Origin: Saccharopolyspora rosea | GTDB taxonomy: Bacteria; Actinomycetota; Actinomycetes; Mycobacteriales; Pseudonocardiaceae | Length of the DNA: 64,000 nt | Assembly: GCF_025643595.1 (NCBI RefSeq) | Contig: NZ_CP102826.1 | Location: forward strand, 4,154,001 to 4,218,000 | Direction: 5' to 3' | In this document: one piece after another, positions 15,506 through 22,907 of the stretch | Numbering within the stretch: position 1 is the stretch's first letter | Layout: each line of letters starts with the position of its first letter | Translations under genes and position numbers: made by a program | The notes under the pieces: model-generated | What the model was told of the DNA's origin: nothing | Databases searched by the model: none | The model's input: only the letters and a program-made list of their open reading frames with translations

Positions 15506-17593
15506 GTGCTGACCCGACGAGCACTGCTGCGCGCGGCGCTGGCCGGCGGTGTCGCGATCGGCGCCGCGGCGCCGGGGACCGCGCACGCCGCGCCCTACCC
15601 GCGCGTCGGTCCGGGGACGTCGTTCCTCGACCACCGGGCGCTGCTGGACGGCCTGCCCGAACCCGGCTGGTTCGCCGCCAACATCCCGTTCGTGGAGCTG
15701 CCGGACCGGGAGGTCCAGCAGGTCTACTACTACCGCTGGCGGGTGCACTACGAGGCGTTGAAGTACACCGGCACCGCCGAAGGCTGGATCGTCACGGAGT
15801 TCCTGGCGCCGGTGGGCTACTCCGCCCCGGGCGGCGCGATCGTGGCCGCGGTCGGGCACCACCTCGCCGAGGGCCGCTGGCTGCGGGACCGCCGCTACCT
15901 CGACGACTACCTGCGGTACTGGCTGCGCGGGTCGGGCGCGGGCCCGAAACCGGCGACCGTGGAGCTCAACCCGCACGCCACCGACTGGGCCCACCAGTAC
16001 TCGTGCTGGCTGGCCGACGCCGCCTGGCAGCGCGCCGCGGTGACCGGCGACTGGACCGGGCTGCTCGACCTGCTGCCCGATCTCGTCCGCCACTGGGAGC
16101 GCTGGGCACCGCAGTTCGACTCCGACCTCGGGCTGTACTGGCAGACGCCGCTGTGGGACGCCATGGAGTACTCGGCGGGGTCCTACTCCGACGGCGACCC
16201 GTTCCGGGGCGGGGACGGTTTCCGCCCGACGCTGAACAGCTACCTGCACGCCGACGCCCGCCGGATCGCCGACCTGGCCCGGCGCGCCGGGGACACCGCG
16301 CTGGCCGCGCGGTTCGACGAGCGCGCGGACCGGTTGCGCGCCGCCCACGACCGGTTGTGGGACGCCGCCGCCGGGTTCTTCAAGCAGCTGACCCTCGACC
16401 GGCGGACGCCGCTGCCCGACCGCGAGGAGATCGGGTTCGTCCCGTGGATGTTCGGCACCGCCGGCCCCGAACACGCCGGGGCGTGGCGGCAGCTGATCGA
16501 TCCGCAGGGCTTCGCCGCGCCGTTCGGACCGACGACCCTGGAGCGGCGCAGCCGGTGGTTCCTGCACGAGGCGCGGCTGGGCTGCTGCCGCTGGGACGGT
16601 CCGAGCTGGCCCTACGCCACCAGCCAGACCCTCACCGGGTTGGCCCGGCTGCTGACCGAGCAACCGGAGCGGGCGCCGCTCGGTCCGGACGACTACCTGG
16701 CGGCGCTGCGCACCTACGCGCGCACCCAGTACCTCGGCGGGCGCCCCTACGTCGCCGAGGCGCACGACCCGGACGTCCCGGAGTGGATCTACAACACCCC
16801 GTCGCACAGCGAGGACTACAACCACTCCACGTTCGTCGACCTGGTGCTGTCCGGCCTGTTCGGCGTGCGGCCGCAGGCCGGTGACGCGCTGCGCCTGCAC
16901 CCGCTGGCACCGCAGTCGTGGGACTACTTCGCCGTGGAGAACCTGCCGTACCACGGGCACAACGTGACCGTGCTGTGGGACCGGACGGGAGCCCGGTACG
17001 GGGCGGGCGCCGGCCTGTCGGTGTTCGTGGACGGTGCGCCGGTCCACCACCAGGGCACGCTGGCGCCGGTGACCGTGGCCGTCCCGGCCGCGCGGGTGCC
17101 GCCGCTGCCCGACGAGGTCGACGTGGCCGCCAACCTCGACCCGGCCGCGCGATTCCCGAAGCCGTCGGCGTCGTTCTCCGCACCGGGCTGCGGACCGGAG
17201 AAGGCGATCGACGGCCAGAAGCACTTCCTGGCCACGCCCGCGACCCGGTGGAGCACGGACGGCTCCCCGCACGGCCAGGACTGGCTGGCGGTCGACTTCG
17301 GCGAACCGCGCACCCTCACCGAGGTGCGGGTGTTCTTCCACGGCGACGGCCGGATGCTGCGCGAACCCGCCCGCTGGTGGGTGGAGCACCGCGACACCGG
17401 TGACTGGCGCCCGGTGCCCGACCAGCGGGTCGAGCCCGCCCGGCCGGTGCCCGACGACCTGAACCGGGCGGTGTTCCCCGCCGTGCGCACGCGGCAGCTG
17501 CGCATCGTGGTGGTCCCGCGCGGGTCCGCCGGGGTGGCCGTGGCCGCGCTGCAGTGCTGGGTGCCGCGCTATTCGACCCGGATGGTCTTTTAG
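15506..17593 (+). CDS. secreted glycoside hydrolase with C-terminal discoidin-like domain
   Basis: 695 residues. The N-terminus TRRALLRAALAGGVAIGAAA followed by AHAA reads as a Tat-type signal peptide. Residues about 40-480 form an (alpha/alpha)6 domain of the MGH1/GH63-like type (YYYRWRVHYEALKYTGTAEG, DWAHQYSCWLADAAW, WPYATSQTLTGLARLL, HSEDYNHSTFVD). The last 150 residues resemble an F5/8 type C carbohydrate-binding fold (WLAVDFGEPRTLTEVRVFFH). Likely an extracellular glycosidase; linkage unknown. The GTG start follows GGAGGTGGGACC, preferred over an ATG 33 bases upstream. Confidence 0.82.
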   Translation: MLTRRALLRAALAGGVAIGAAAPGTAHAAPYPRVGPGTSFLDHRALLDGLPEPGWFAANIPFVELPDREVQQVYYYRWRVHYEALKYTGTAEGWIVTEFLAPVGYSAPGGAIVAAVGHHLAEGRWLRDRRYLDDYLRYWLRGSGAGPKPATVELNPHATDWAHQYSCWLADAAWQRAAVTGDWTGLLDLLPDLVRHWERWAPQFDSDLGLYWQTPLWDAMEYSAGSYSDGDPFRGGDGFRPTLNSYLHADARRIADLARRAGDTALAARFDERADRLRAAHDRLWDAAAGFFKQLTLDRRTPLPDREEIGFVPWMFGTAGPEHAGAWRQLIDPQGFAAPFGPTTLERRSRWFLHEARLGCCRWDGPSWPYATSQTLTGLARLLTEQPERAPLGPDDYLAALRTYARTQYLGGRPYVAEAHDPDVPEWIYNTPSHSEDYNHSTFVDLVLSGLFGVRPQAGDALRLHPLAPQSWDYFAVENLPYHGHNVTVLWDRTGARYGAGAGLSVFVDGAPVHHQGTLAPVTVAVPAARVPPLPDEVDVAANLDPAARFPKPSASFSAPGCGPEKAIDGQKHFLATPATRWSTDGSPHGQDWLAVDFGEPRTLTEVRVFFHGDGRMLREPARWWVEHRDTGDWRPVPDQRVEPARPVPDDLNRAVFPAVRTRQLRIVVVPRGSAGVAVAALQCWVPRYSTRMVF

Positions 17594-17682
17594 TCCGTTT
17601 TCCCTGTTCGCTGCGCACGCGACCGGTCACCGCGCGTGCGCGCTCTTGGTGGCGCGGGTGCACTCCTGATAAAGAAACCGCC

Positions 17683-18993
17683 ATGACAACACGCGTTCCG
17701 GGCACGACGTCGGCTTCCGGTGAGAAGCGGGTGATCGGCAACGTCCTGCGCGGCTCGGTCGGCAACCTCATCGAGTGGTACGACTGGTACGCGTACTCGG
17801 CGTTCGCCACGTACTTCTCGCACTCCTTCTTCCCGAAGGGCGACCGGACCGCGGAACTGCTCAACACCGCCGCGGTGTTCGCCGTCGGTTTCCTGATGCG
17901 GCCGATCGGCGGCTGGCTGCTCGGCCGGTTCGCCGACCGGTTCGGGCGGCGCACCGCGCTGGTGCTGTCGGTGAGCATGATGGCGTTCGGCTCGTTGCTG
18001 ATCACGTTCACGCCGGGGCACGAGACCATCGGCGTCGCCGCGCCGATCATCCTGGTGATCGCGCGCCTGTTGCAGGGCCTGTCGGTCGGCGGGGAGTACT
18101 CGACCTCGGCGACGTACCTGTCCGAGGTGGCCTCGCCGGGCAGGCGCGGTTTCTACTCCAGCTTCCAGTACGTGACGCTGACCGCCGGTCAGCTGCTCGC
18201 GCTGACCCTGCAACTCGTGCTGCAACAGGTGCTGACCCAGCAGCAGATGCACGACTGGGGCTGGCGCATCGCGTTCGCCGTGGGCGCGCTCGCCGCCGTG
18301 GTCGTGCTGTTCCTGCGCCGCGGCATGGACGAGTCGGAGAGCTACCGGGAGCAGCGCGGCGGCCACGACCGCGGCACGCTGCGCGCGCTGCTGCGCCACC
18401 CCAAGGAAGTCCTGCTGGTCGTCGGTCTGACGCTCGGCGGCACGGTGGCGTTCTACACCTACACCACCTACATGCAGAAGTTCATGGAGAACACCGCCGG
18501 GATCCCGAAGACCACGGTCACCTGGATCAACTTCGCGGCACTGCTGGTGTTCGTGCTGCTGCAACCGCTGGCCGGGGCGCTGTCGGACCGCATCGGCCGC
18601 CGCAAGCTGCTGCTGTTCTTCGGCATCGCGGGCACGGTGCTGACGGTGCCGCTGATGTCCGCGATGGGCAGCACCCGGCAACCGGTGCTCGCGCTGCTGC
18701 TGATGCTCGCCGCCCTGGTGATCGTCACCGGCTACACCTCGATCAACGCGATCGTGAAGGCCGAGCTGTTCCCGACCAACGTGCGCGCGCTGGGCGTCGG
18801 ACTGCCCTACGCGCTGACGGTCGCGATCTTCGGCGGCAGCTCCGAGTACTTCGCCCTGTGGCTCAAGGAAGCCGGGCACGAGCAGGTCTTCTTCTACTAC
18901 GTCGCGGGCTGCGTGCTGATCTCGCTGATCGTCTACGGCACGATGCGCGAGACGTCGAAGCGCTCCCCCATCGACCGCCCGGACGCGGAGTAG
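17683..18993 (+). CDS. MFS metabolite:H+ symporter (KgtP-like)
   Basis: 436-residue, 12-helix transporter of the metabolite:H+ symporter family (KgtP, ProP, ShiA, CitA). The signature is GNLIEWYDWYAYSAFATYFS near 27-46, followed by RPIGGWLLGRFADRFGRR and LLQGLSVGGEYSTSATYLSE. It probably takes up a dicarboxylate such as 2-oxoglutarate; the substrate is inference from the closest family. The upstream frame to 17554 is shadow sequence. The MITE copy D begins within ten bases of the stop codon. Confidence 0.88.
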   Translation: MTTRVPGTTSASGEKRVIGNVLRGSVGNLIEWYDWYAYSAFATYFSHSFFPKGDRTAELLNTAAVFAVGFLMRPIGGWLLGRFADRFGRRTALVLSVSMMAFGSLLITFTPGHETIGVAAPIILVIARLLQGLSVGGEYSTSATYLSEVASPGRRGFYSSFQYVTLTAGQLLALTLQLVLQQVLTQQQMHDWGWRIAFAVGALAAVVVLFLRRGMDESESYREQRGGHDRGTLRALLRHPKEVLLVVGLTLGGTVAFYTYTTYMQKFMENTAGIPKTTVTWINFAALLVFVLLQPLAGALSDRIGRRKLLLFFGIAGTVLTVPLMSAMGSTRQPVLALLLMLAALVIVTGYTSINAIVKAELFPTNVRALGVGLPYALTVAIFGGSSEYFALWLKEAGHEQVFFYYVAGCVLISLIVYGTMRETSKRSPIDRPDAE

Positions 18994-18999
18994 CGCGTC

Positions 19000-19130
19000 T
19001 TGCAAGCGGCGGTAGCCGCTTTCTCTTTCGGTGAGCGGTCTCGCAGCCCGCACCGCCGCGGGGGGCGGCGGTCGGGCGACGGGCGGGCCGCTGAGGTTCC
19101 GCCACCCAGAAAGAGTTCGAAGACAGGCTC
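19000..19130 (-). repeat. intergenic MITE-like repeat, copy D
   Basis: Occupies the gap between two convergent genes. Hairpin AAGCGGC-GGTA-GCCGCTT at 19004-19021, then CTCTTTCGGTGAGCGGTCTC, and an intact terminal repeat GTTCGAAGACAGGCTC at 19115-19130. Inverted relative to copy B. It begins seven bases after one stop codon and ends four bases before the other, so it may serve as the shared terminator. Confidence 0.85.
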
Positions 19131-19134
19131 TGCG

Positions 19135-20142
19135 TCAGCTCACCGCGAGCAGCACCGGTTCGGCCAGGGCCAGGACGGCGCAGATCGGGAGGTTGATCTT
19201 CCAGCGGTCGCGGAAGATCGCCACGAACTCCCGGATGGTGGCGCTGGGCCAGTAGTAGGCGGCGGTCGGCGAGCCGACCACCTCGCCGGAGACGCCCTCG
19301 ACGCGCGCCAGCAGCGCGGCGCGGAAGGCGTGGAAGTTGTTGGTGACGACCAGGCAGCGGTAGTCGGGCACCGCCGCGCGCATGATCCGGTCGCTGAACC
19401 GCATGTTCTCGGCGGTGGTCCGGGAGCGGTCCTCCAGCAGGATGCGGTCGCGGGGCACGCCCGCGGCCACCAGGTACTCGGCCATCGCGTGCGACTCCGG
19501 CACCGGCTCGTCGGGCCCCTTCCCGCCCGAGGTGATGATCATCGGTGCACCGCCGCGCGCCCGCAGCGCCTCGAACACCTGCCGCGCCCGGTCGAGCCTG
19601 CTGGCCAGCAGCGGGGGCACCTTCCCGTTGAGCAGCCCGGATCCGAGCACCATGACGAAGTCCGCGCGGCGGTTCGGGATCCGCAGGTAGATCAGCGAGT
19701 ACACCAGGTAGCAGGCGAACAGGAACGACACGTAGCCGACCACGAGGCCCACGGTGATCAGGGTCGCGAACAGCGCGAACCAGTTCAGCACCAGCGCCAG
19801 CACGCCGAGCACCGCGTAGCCGATCATCGCCAGCCCGAGCAGCAGCGACAGCAGGTTCCCCAGCCGCCGCCCCTCCCGGCGCAGCATGGTCACGCCGTTG
19901 AGGACGAGGAAGACCGCGAGGGCGGCCACGCACAGCGGACCCAGCGCGATCACGGCGAACACGACCACGGCTTTGACCCAGGTGCCGAACGCGTTGAAGT
20001 CCATCGCGTCCAACACCGCGCTGAGACCGAAGAACAGCGCGGGCACCAGGAACACCCCGTTGCGCAACCGCCTGCGGTCCCGGGCGAAACTCACCGCGAA
20101 CGCGCCGAGGCAGCACAGGGCGAGTGCGAACGAGACGATCAT
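19135..20142 (-). CDS. YdcF-family (DUF218) membrane protein
   Basis: 335 residues: five or so membrane helices (about 1-180), then a cytoplasmic or surface DUF218 domain with VMVLGSGLLNGKVPPLLASR, ITSGGKGPDEPVPES, LLEDRSRTTAENMRFSD and VVTNNFHAFRAALLARVEG. DUF218 proteins include SanA/YdcF, implicated in envelope and cell-wall processes. Start at the second ATG (20142) because TATGTT sits exactly seven bases upstream, giving a leaderless mRNA; this ATG avoids a start that would overlap the promoter. Confidence 0.85.
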   Translation of the reverse strand: MIVSFALALCCLGAFAVSFARDRRRLRNGVFLVPALFFGLSAVLDAMDFNAFGTWVKAVVVFAVIALGPLCVAALAVFLVLNGVTMLRREGRRLGNLLSLLLGLAMIGYAVLGVLALVLNWFALFATLITVGLVVGYVSFLFACYLVYSLIYLRIPNRRADFVMVLGSGLLNGKVPPLLASRLDRARQVFEALRARGGAPMIITSGGKGPDEPVPESHAMAEYLVAAGVPRDRILLEDRSRTTAENMRFSDRIMRAAVPDYRCLVVTNNFHAFRAALLARVEGVSGEVVGSPTAAYYWPSATIREFVAIFRDRWKINLPICAVLALAEPVLLAVS

Positions 20143-20149
20143 GGCGCAC

Positions 20150-20155
20150 AACATA
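20150..20155 (-). promoter_or_regulatory. candidate -10 of leaderless YdcF transcript
   Basis: TATGTT on the minus strand, seven bases before the chosen ATG. An upstream in-frame ATG overlaps this box, which argues against that start. Confidence 0.5.
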
Positions 20156-20182
20156 GCGCACCGGCGCGTTCCACCCGAAAAC

Positions 20183-20195
20183 GTCCACTGTGGAC
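20183..20195. repeat. GTCCACTGTGGAC palindrome
   Basis: 13-base palindrome (arms GTCCA/TGGAC) in the divergent gap between the YdcF-type gene and the L,D-transpeptidase. The same 11-base core TCCACTGTGGA occurs at 24282-24292 and 40544-40554, and inside kstD at about 4705. Confidence 0.55.
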
Positions 20196-20315
20196 ATGTC
20201 CGCACCATGTGCGCACAACGAACGAAACGGTCCGGTGACCACTGACCGTCACGGAACGGGTGCCCTCAGAACAAGGCGCCACGGCGGGCCAATAAGCTGG
20301 CGTCGAGGTGAGCTG

Positions 20316-21521
20316 ATGAGGCAGTGGATGCAGCGAAGGAAAGTACGGTTAATCCCCTCGCGACCGATTTTCGCGGTGCTCGCGGTGGGAGCCGTGGTCG
20401 GGCTGAACGCGTGCAGCCCGTCGGGTGGGGCCGGTTCGGTCCCCACCAAGTCCCCGGATCCCGCTCCCGTGGTGGACATCACAGCGGCAGGCGGGGACCA
20501 GGTCAACCCCACCACCCCGATCGAGGTCTCGGCGCACGACGGCAAGCTGACGTCGGTCACCGTGACCAACCCGTCGGGCAAGCAGGTGCAGGGCGCCATG
20601 GCCGGGGACGGCTCGGGCTGGCGCACCACCGAAGTCCTGGGGTACGACACGGACTACGAGGTGACGGCCACGGCAGCCGGCAAGGCCGGCAAGACCACCA
20701 CGCAGCACAAGACGATCCACACGCTCACCCCGAAGGCGAAGGCCTATCCCAGCCTCATCCCGGTGCCGAAATCCGGTAACGACGTCGGCGTCGGCCAGCC
20801 CATCGTGGTCCGCTTCGACCACGCGATCAAGAACCGCGCCGCCGCCGAGCGGGCGATGCAGGTCACCGCGACACCGGACCAGCCGGGAAGCTGGTCGTGG
20901 ATCTCCAACAAGGAGGTGCACTACCGGCCGAAGGACTACTGGAAGCCGGGAACCCAGGTGTCGGTCAAGATCAACCTCTACGGGGTCGATCTCGGCGACG
21001 GGGTGTACGGCGAGACCGACCGCACCCTGGACTTCCACGTGCACGACGCGTGGGTCGCCAAGGCCGACGGCAACACCGAGCAGATGCAGATCTTCCACAA
21101 CGGGCAGTTCGTCCGCGCCATGCCGATCAGCATGGGCAAGGACATCACGCCCACGCACGTGGGGGCGCACGTCATCTCGGACAAGCAGCAGAAGTACACG
21201 ATGGACTCCTGCACCTACGGGGTGTGCCCCGGCCAGCCGGGGTACTACCGGACCGATGAGTTCTTCGCCGAACGGATTTCCAACGACGGGGAGTTCGTCC
21301 ACGAAAATCCGGCCAGCGTCGCCCAGCAGGGCAGCTCCAACGTCTCGCACGGGTGCATCAACCTCGACCAGGACAACGCCGCGTGGTTCTTCCAGAACTT
21401 CGGGCTCGGCGACGTGGTCGAGGTGACCAACTCCGGCGGACCACCGCTGCCGGTCTGGGACACCTACGGCGACTGGTCGTTGCCGTGGGACAAGTGGAAG
21501 GCGGGCAGCGCCTTGCCGTGA
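20316..21521 (+). CDS. L,D-transpeptidase lipoprotein
   Basis: 401 residues. Lipoprotein signal peptide ending in LNAC, so Cys33 would be lipidated and the enzyme anchored outside the membrane. Then come the Ig-like LDT domains (about 55-260) and a YkuD catalytic domain with SHGCINL, Cys347 being the nucleophile and His345 part of the site. It forms 3-3 cross-links in peptidoglycan, the LdtMt2 architecture. Start ATG with GAGGTGA five bases upstream. A strong terminator follows, so it is monocistronic. Confidence 0.93.
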   Translation: MRQWMQRRKVRLIPSRPIFAVLAVGAVVGLNACSPSGGAGSVPTKSPDPAPVVDITAAGGDQVNPTTPIEVSAHDGKLTSVTVTNPSGKQVQGAMAGDGSGWRTTEVLGYDTDYEVTATAAGKAGKTTTQHKTIHTLTPKAKAYPSLIPVPKSGNDVGVGQPIVVRFDHAIKNRAAAERAMQVTATPDQPGSWSWISNKEVHYRPKDYWKPGTQVSVKINLYGVDLGDGVYGETDRTLDFHVHDAWVAKADGNTEQMQIFHNGQFVRAMPISMGKDITPTHVGAHVISDKQQKYTMDSCTYGVCPGQPGYYRTDEFFAERISNDGEFVHENPASVAQQGSSNVSHGCINLDQDNAAWFFQNFGLGDVVEVTNSGGPPLPVWDTYGDWSLPWDKWKAGSALP

Positions 21522-21570
21522 GCCTGTGGAACCGGTGCCGTCCGGCACCGGTGCGAAACCGATGAGGGGA

Positions 21571-21609
21571 ACGGCCTGTCCGCCACCGCGGCGGACAGGC
21601 CGTTTTTTT
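21571..21609 (+). terminator. intrinsic terminator of the L,D-transpeptidase gene
   Basis: Perfect 14-bp stem ACGGCCTGTCCGCC / GGCGGACAGGCCGT with loop ACCGC, followed by seven T residues. It lies 50 bases after the stop and is the only classical hairpin-plus-U-tract terminator noticed in the window. Confidence 0.95.
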
Positions 21610-21868
21610 CGCCCACCCGACCCGGCGGACCACCTGTCCTCCTTGGACCACCCGGGGGGTCCGGATCCAGGTGCCGCCGATGCTGCTCGTGCCGCCGCAC
21701 CGGCGCAGCCGGCCGTCGCGGCGCCACCGCTGGGGAGCTGACCGAGCACGGGCTGGCGCCGGAGGACCGACCCGGTGGTGCCCTCGGGCCGACCGGGACC
21801 TTCGACCCGGTCCGCCGCGCGCCGGTCGACCTACCATCGCGACCGAGCGGCGCAACCGAGGGAGAGCC

Positions 21869-22687
21869 GTGTCGGAGTGGCTGGCGGCCCCGCCGGACGG
21901 GGTGGACCTGGACCGGGCCAACGCGGCCCGGGTCTACGACTACTACCTGGGCGGCAACCACAACTTCGCCGCCGACCGGGAGCTGGCCGAGCAGGCCATC
22001 GCGCTGTGGCCGGACCTGCCGCTGATCATGCAGGCCAACCGGGCGTTCCTGCGCCGGGCCGTGGAGTTCTGCGCCACCGAGGGCATCCGGCAGTTCCTCG
22101 ACCTGGGCTCGGGCATCCCGACGGTCGGCAACGTGCACGAGGTCGCCCAGGCCGTCGCGCCCGACAGCCGGGTCGTCTACGTCGACAACGAGTCCGTCGC
22201 GGTCGCGTCCAGCCGGTCCATGCTGCGCGGCAACCCGCGCGCCGCGACCGCCTGGGCCGACCTGCGCGACCCCGAGGCGGTGCTGGGCTCGCCCGAGGTG
22301 GCCGCGCTGCTGGACCTGTCCCGGCCGGTGGCGCTGCTGATGGTCGCGGTCCTGCACTTCGTCCTCGACGACGACCACCCCGCCTCGATCGTCGCCCGCT
22401 ACCGGGACGCGCTGGCGCCGGGCAGCTACCTGGTGGTCTCGCACGCCACTTCGGAGGGGCGGCCGGACATGGTCGAGTCGCACGAGGAGCTGTACCGGCG
22501 GCGCACCTCGACCCCGCTGACCATGCGTTCCCGCGCCCAGGTCACCGCTTTCTTCGCCGGGTTCGACCTGGTCGACCCGGGCGTGGTGCTGCTGCCGCAG
22601 TGGCGCCCGGACTCGTCCGAGGACACCGGCGGACCTCCCGAGCGCTTCAGCGGACTGGCCGGCGTGGGACGCAAACCCGCCCGCTGA
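21869..22687 (+). CDS. SAM-dependent methyltransferase, DUF574 family
   Basis: 272 residues of the actinomycete DUF574 family (methyltransferase fold). The N-terminal signature NAARVYDYYLGGNHNFAADR, the SAM-binding FLDLGSGIPTVGNVHEVAQ, and YVDNESVAVA closing the site are all visible. The substrate is unknown for the family. The GTG start has GAGGGAGAG upstream. A second member lies at 53750-54553 with the same DxGSGxPT.xNxHE pattern but only moderate similarity. Confidence 0.85.
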   Translation: MSEWLAAPPDGVDLDRANAARVYDYYLGGNHNFAADRELAEQAIALWPDLPLIMQANRAFLRRAVEFCATEGIRQFLDLGSGIPTVGNVHEVAQAVAPDSRVVYVDNESVAVASSRSMLRGNPRAATAWADLRDPEAVLGSPEVAALLDLSRPVALLMVAVLHFVLDDDHPASIVARYRDALAPGSYLVVSHATSEGRPDMVESHEELYRRRTSTPLTMRSRAQVTAFFAGFDLVDPGVVLLPQWRPDSSEDTGGPPERFSGLAGVGRKPAR

Positions 22688-22801
22688 CCACCGGATTCCC
22701 GCGAATGTCCACAGTGCACTGAGCCCGGTTGCTCCGGGCGGCTGATCCGCGCCCGCTACGACGTCCGGGGGCTGGACAGCGTTCGGAGCCGGGTTCACAT
22801 T

Positions 22802-22815
22802 CAGTATGCAGTATG
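22802..22815 (+). promoter_or_regulatory. tandem CAGTATG repeat upstream of the OFA transporter
   Basis: CAGTATGCAGTATG: two direct 7-base copies in an AT-richer patch of the 220-base gap. It could be a regulator site or part of a promoter (TATGCA). No matching regulator is identified. Confidence 0.3.
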
Positions 22816-22907
22816 CGGAATCCGGTAGTCCACAGACCGGTCGCACCGGCCTGCCACGAGGGACACGTCCACAAGACAGAGCACCTCGCACGAGTCCGGG
22901 AGCTCAC

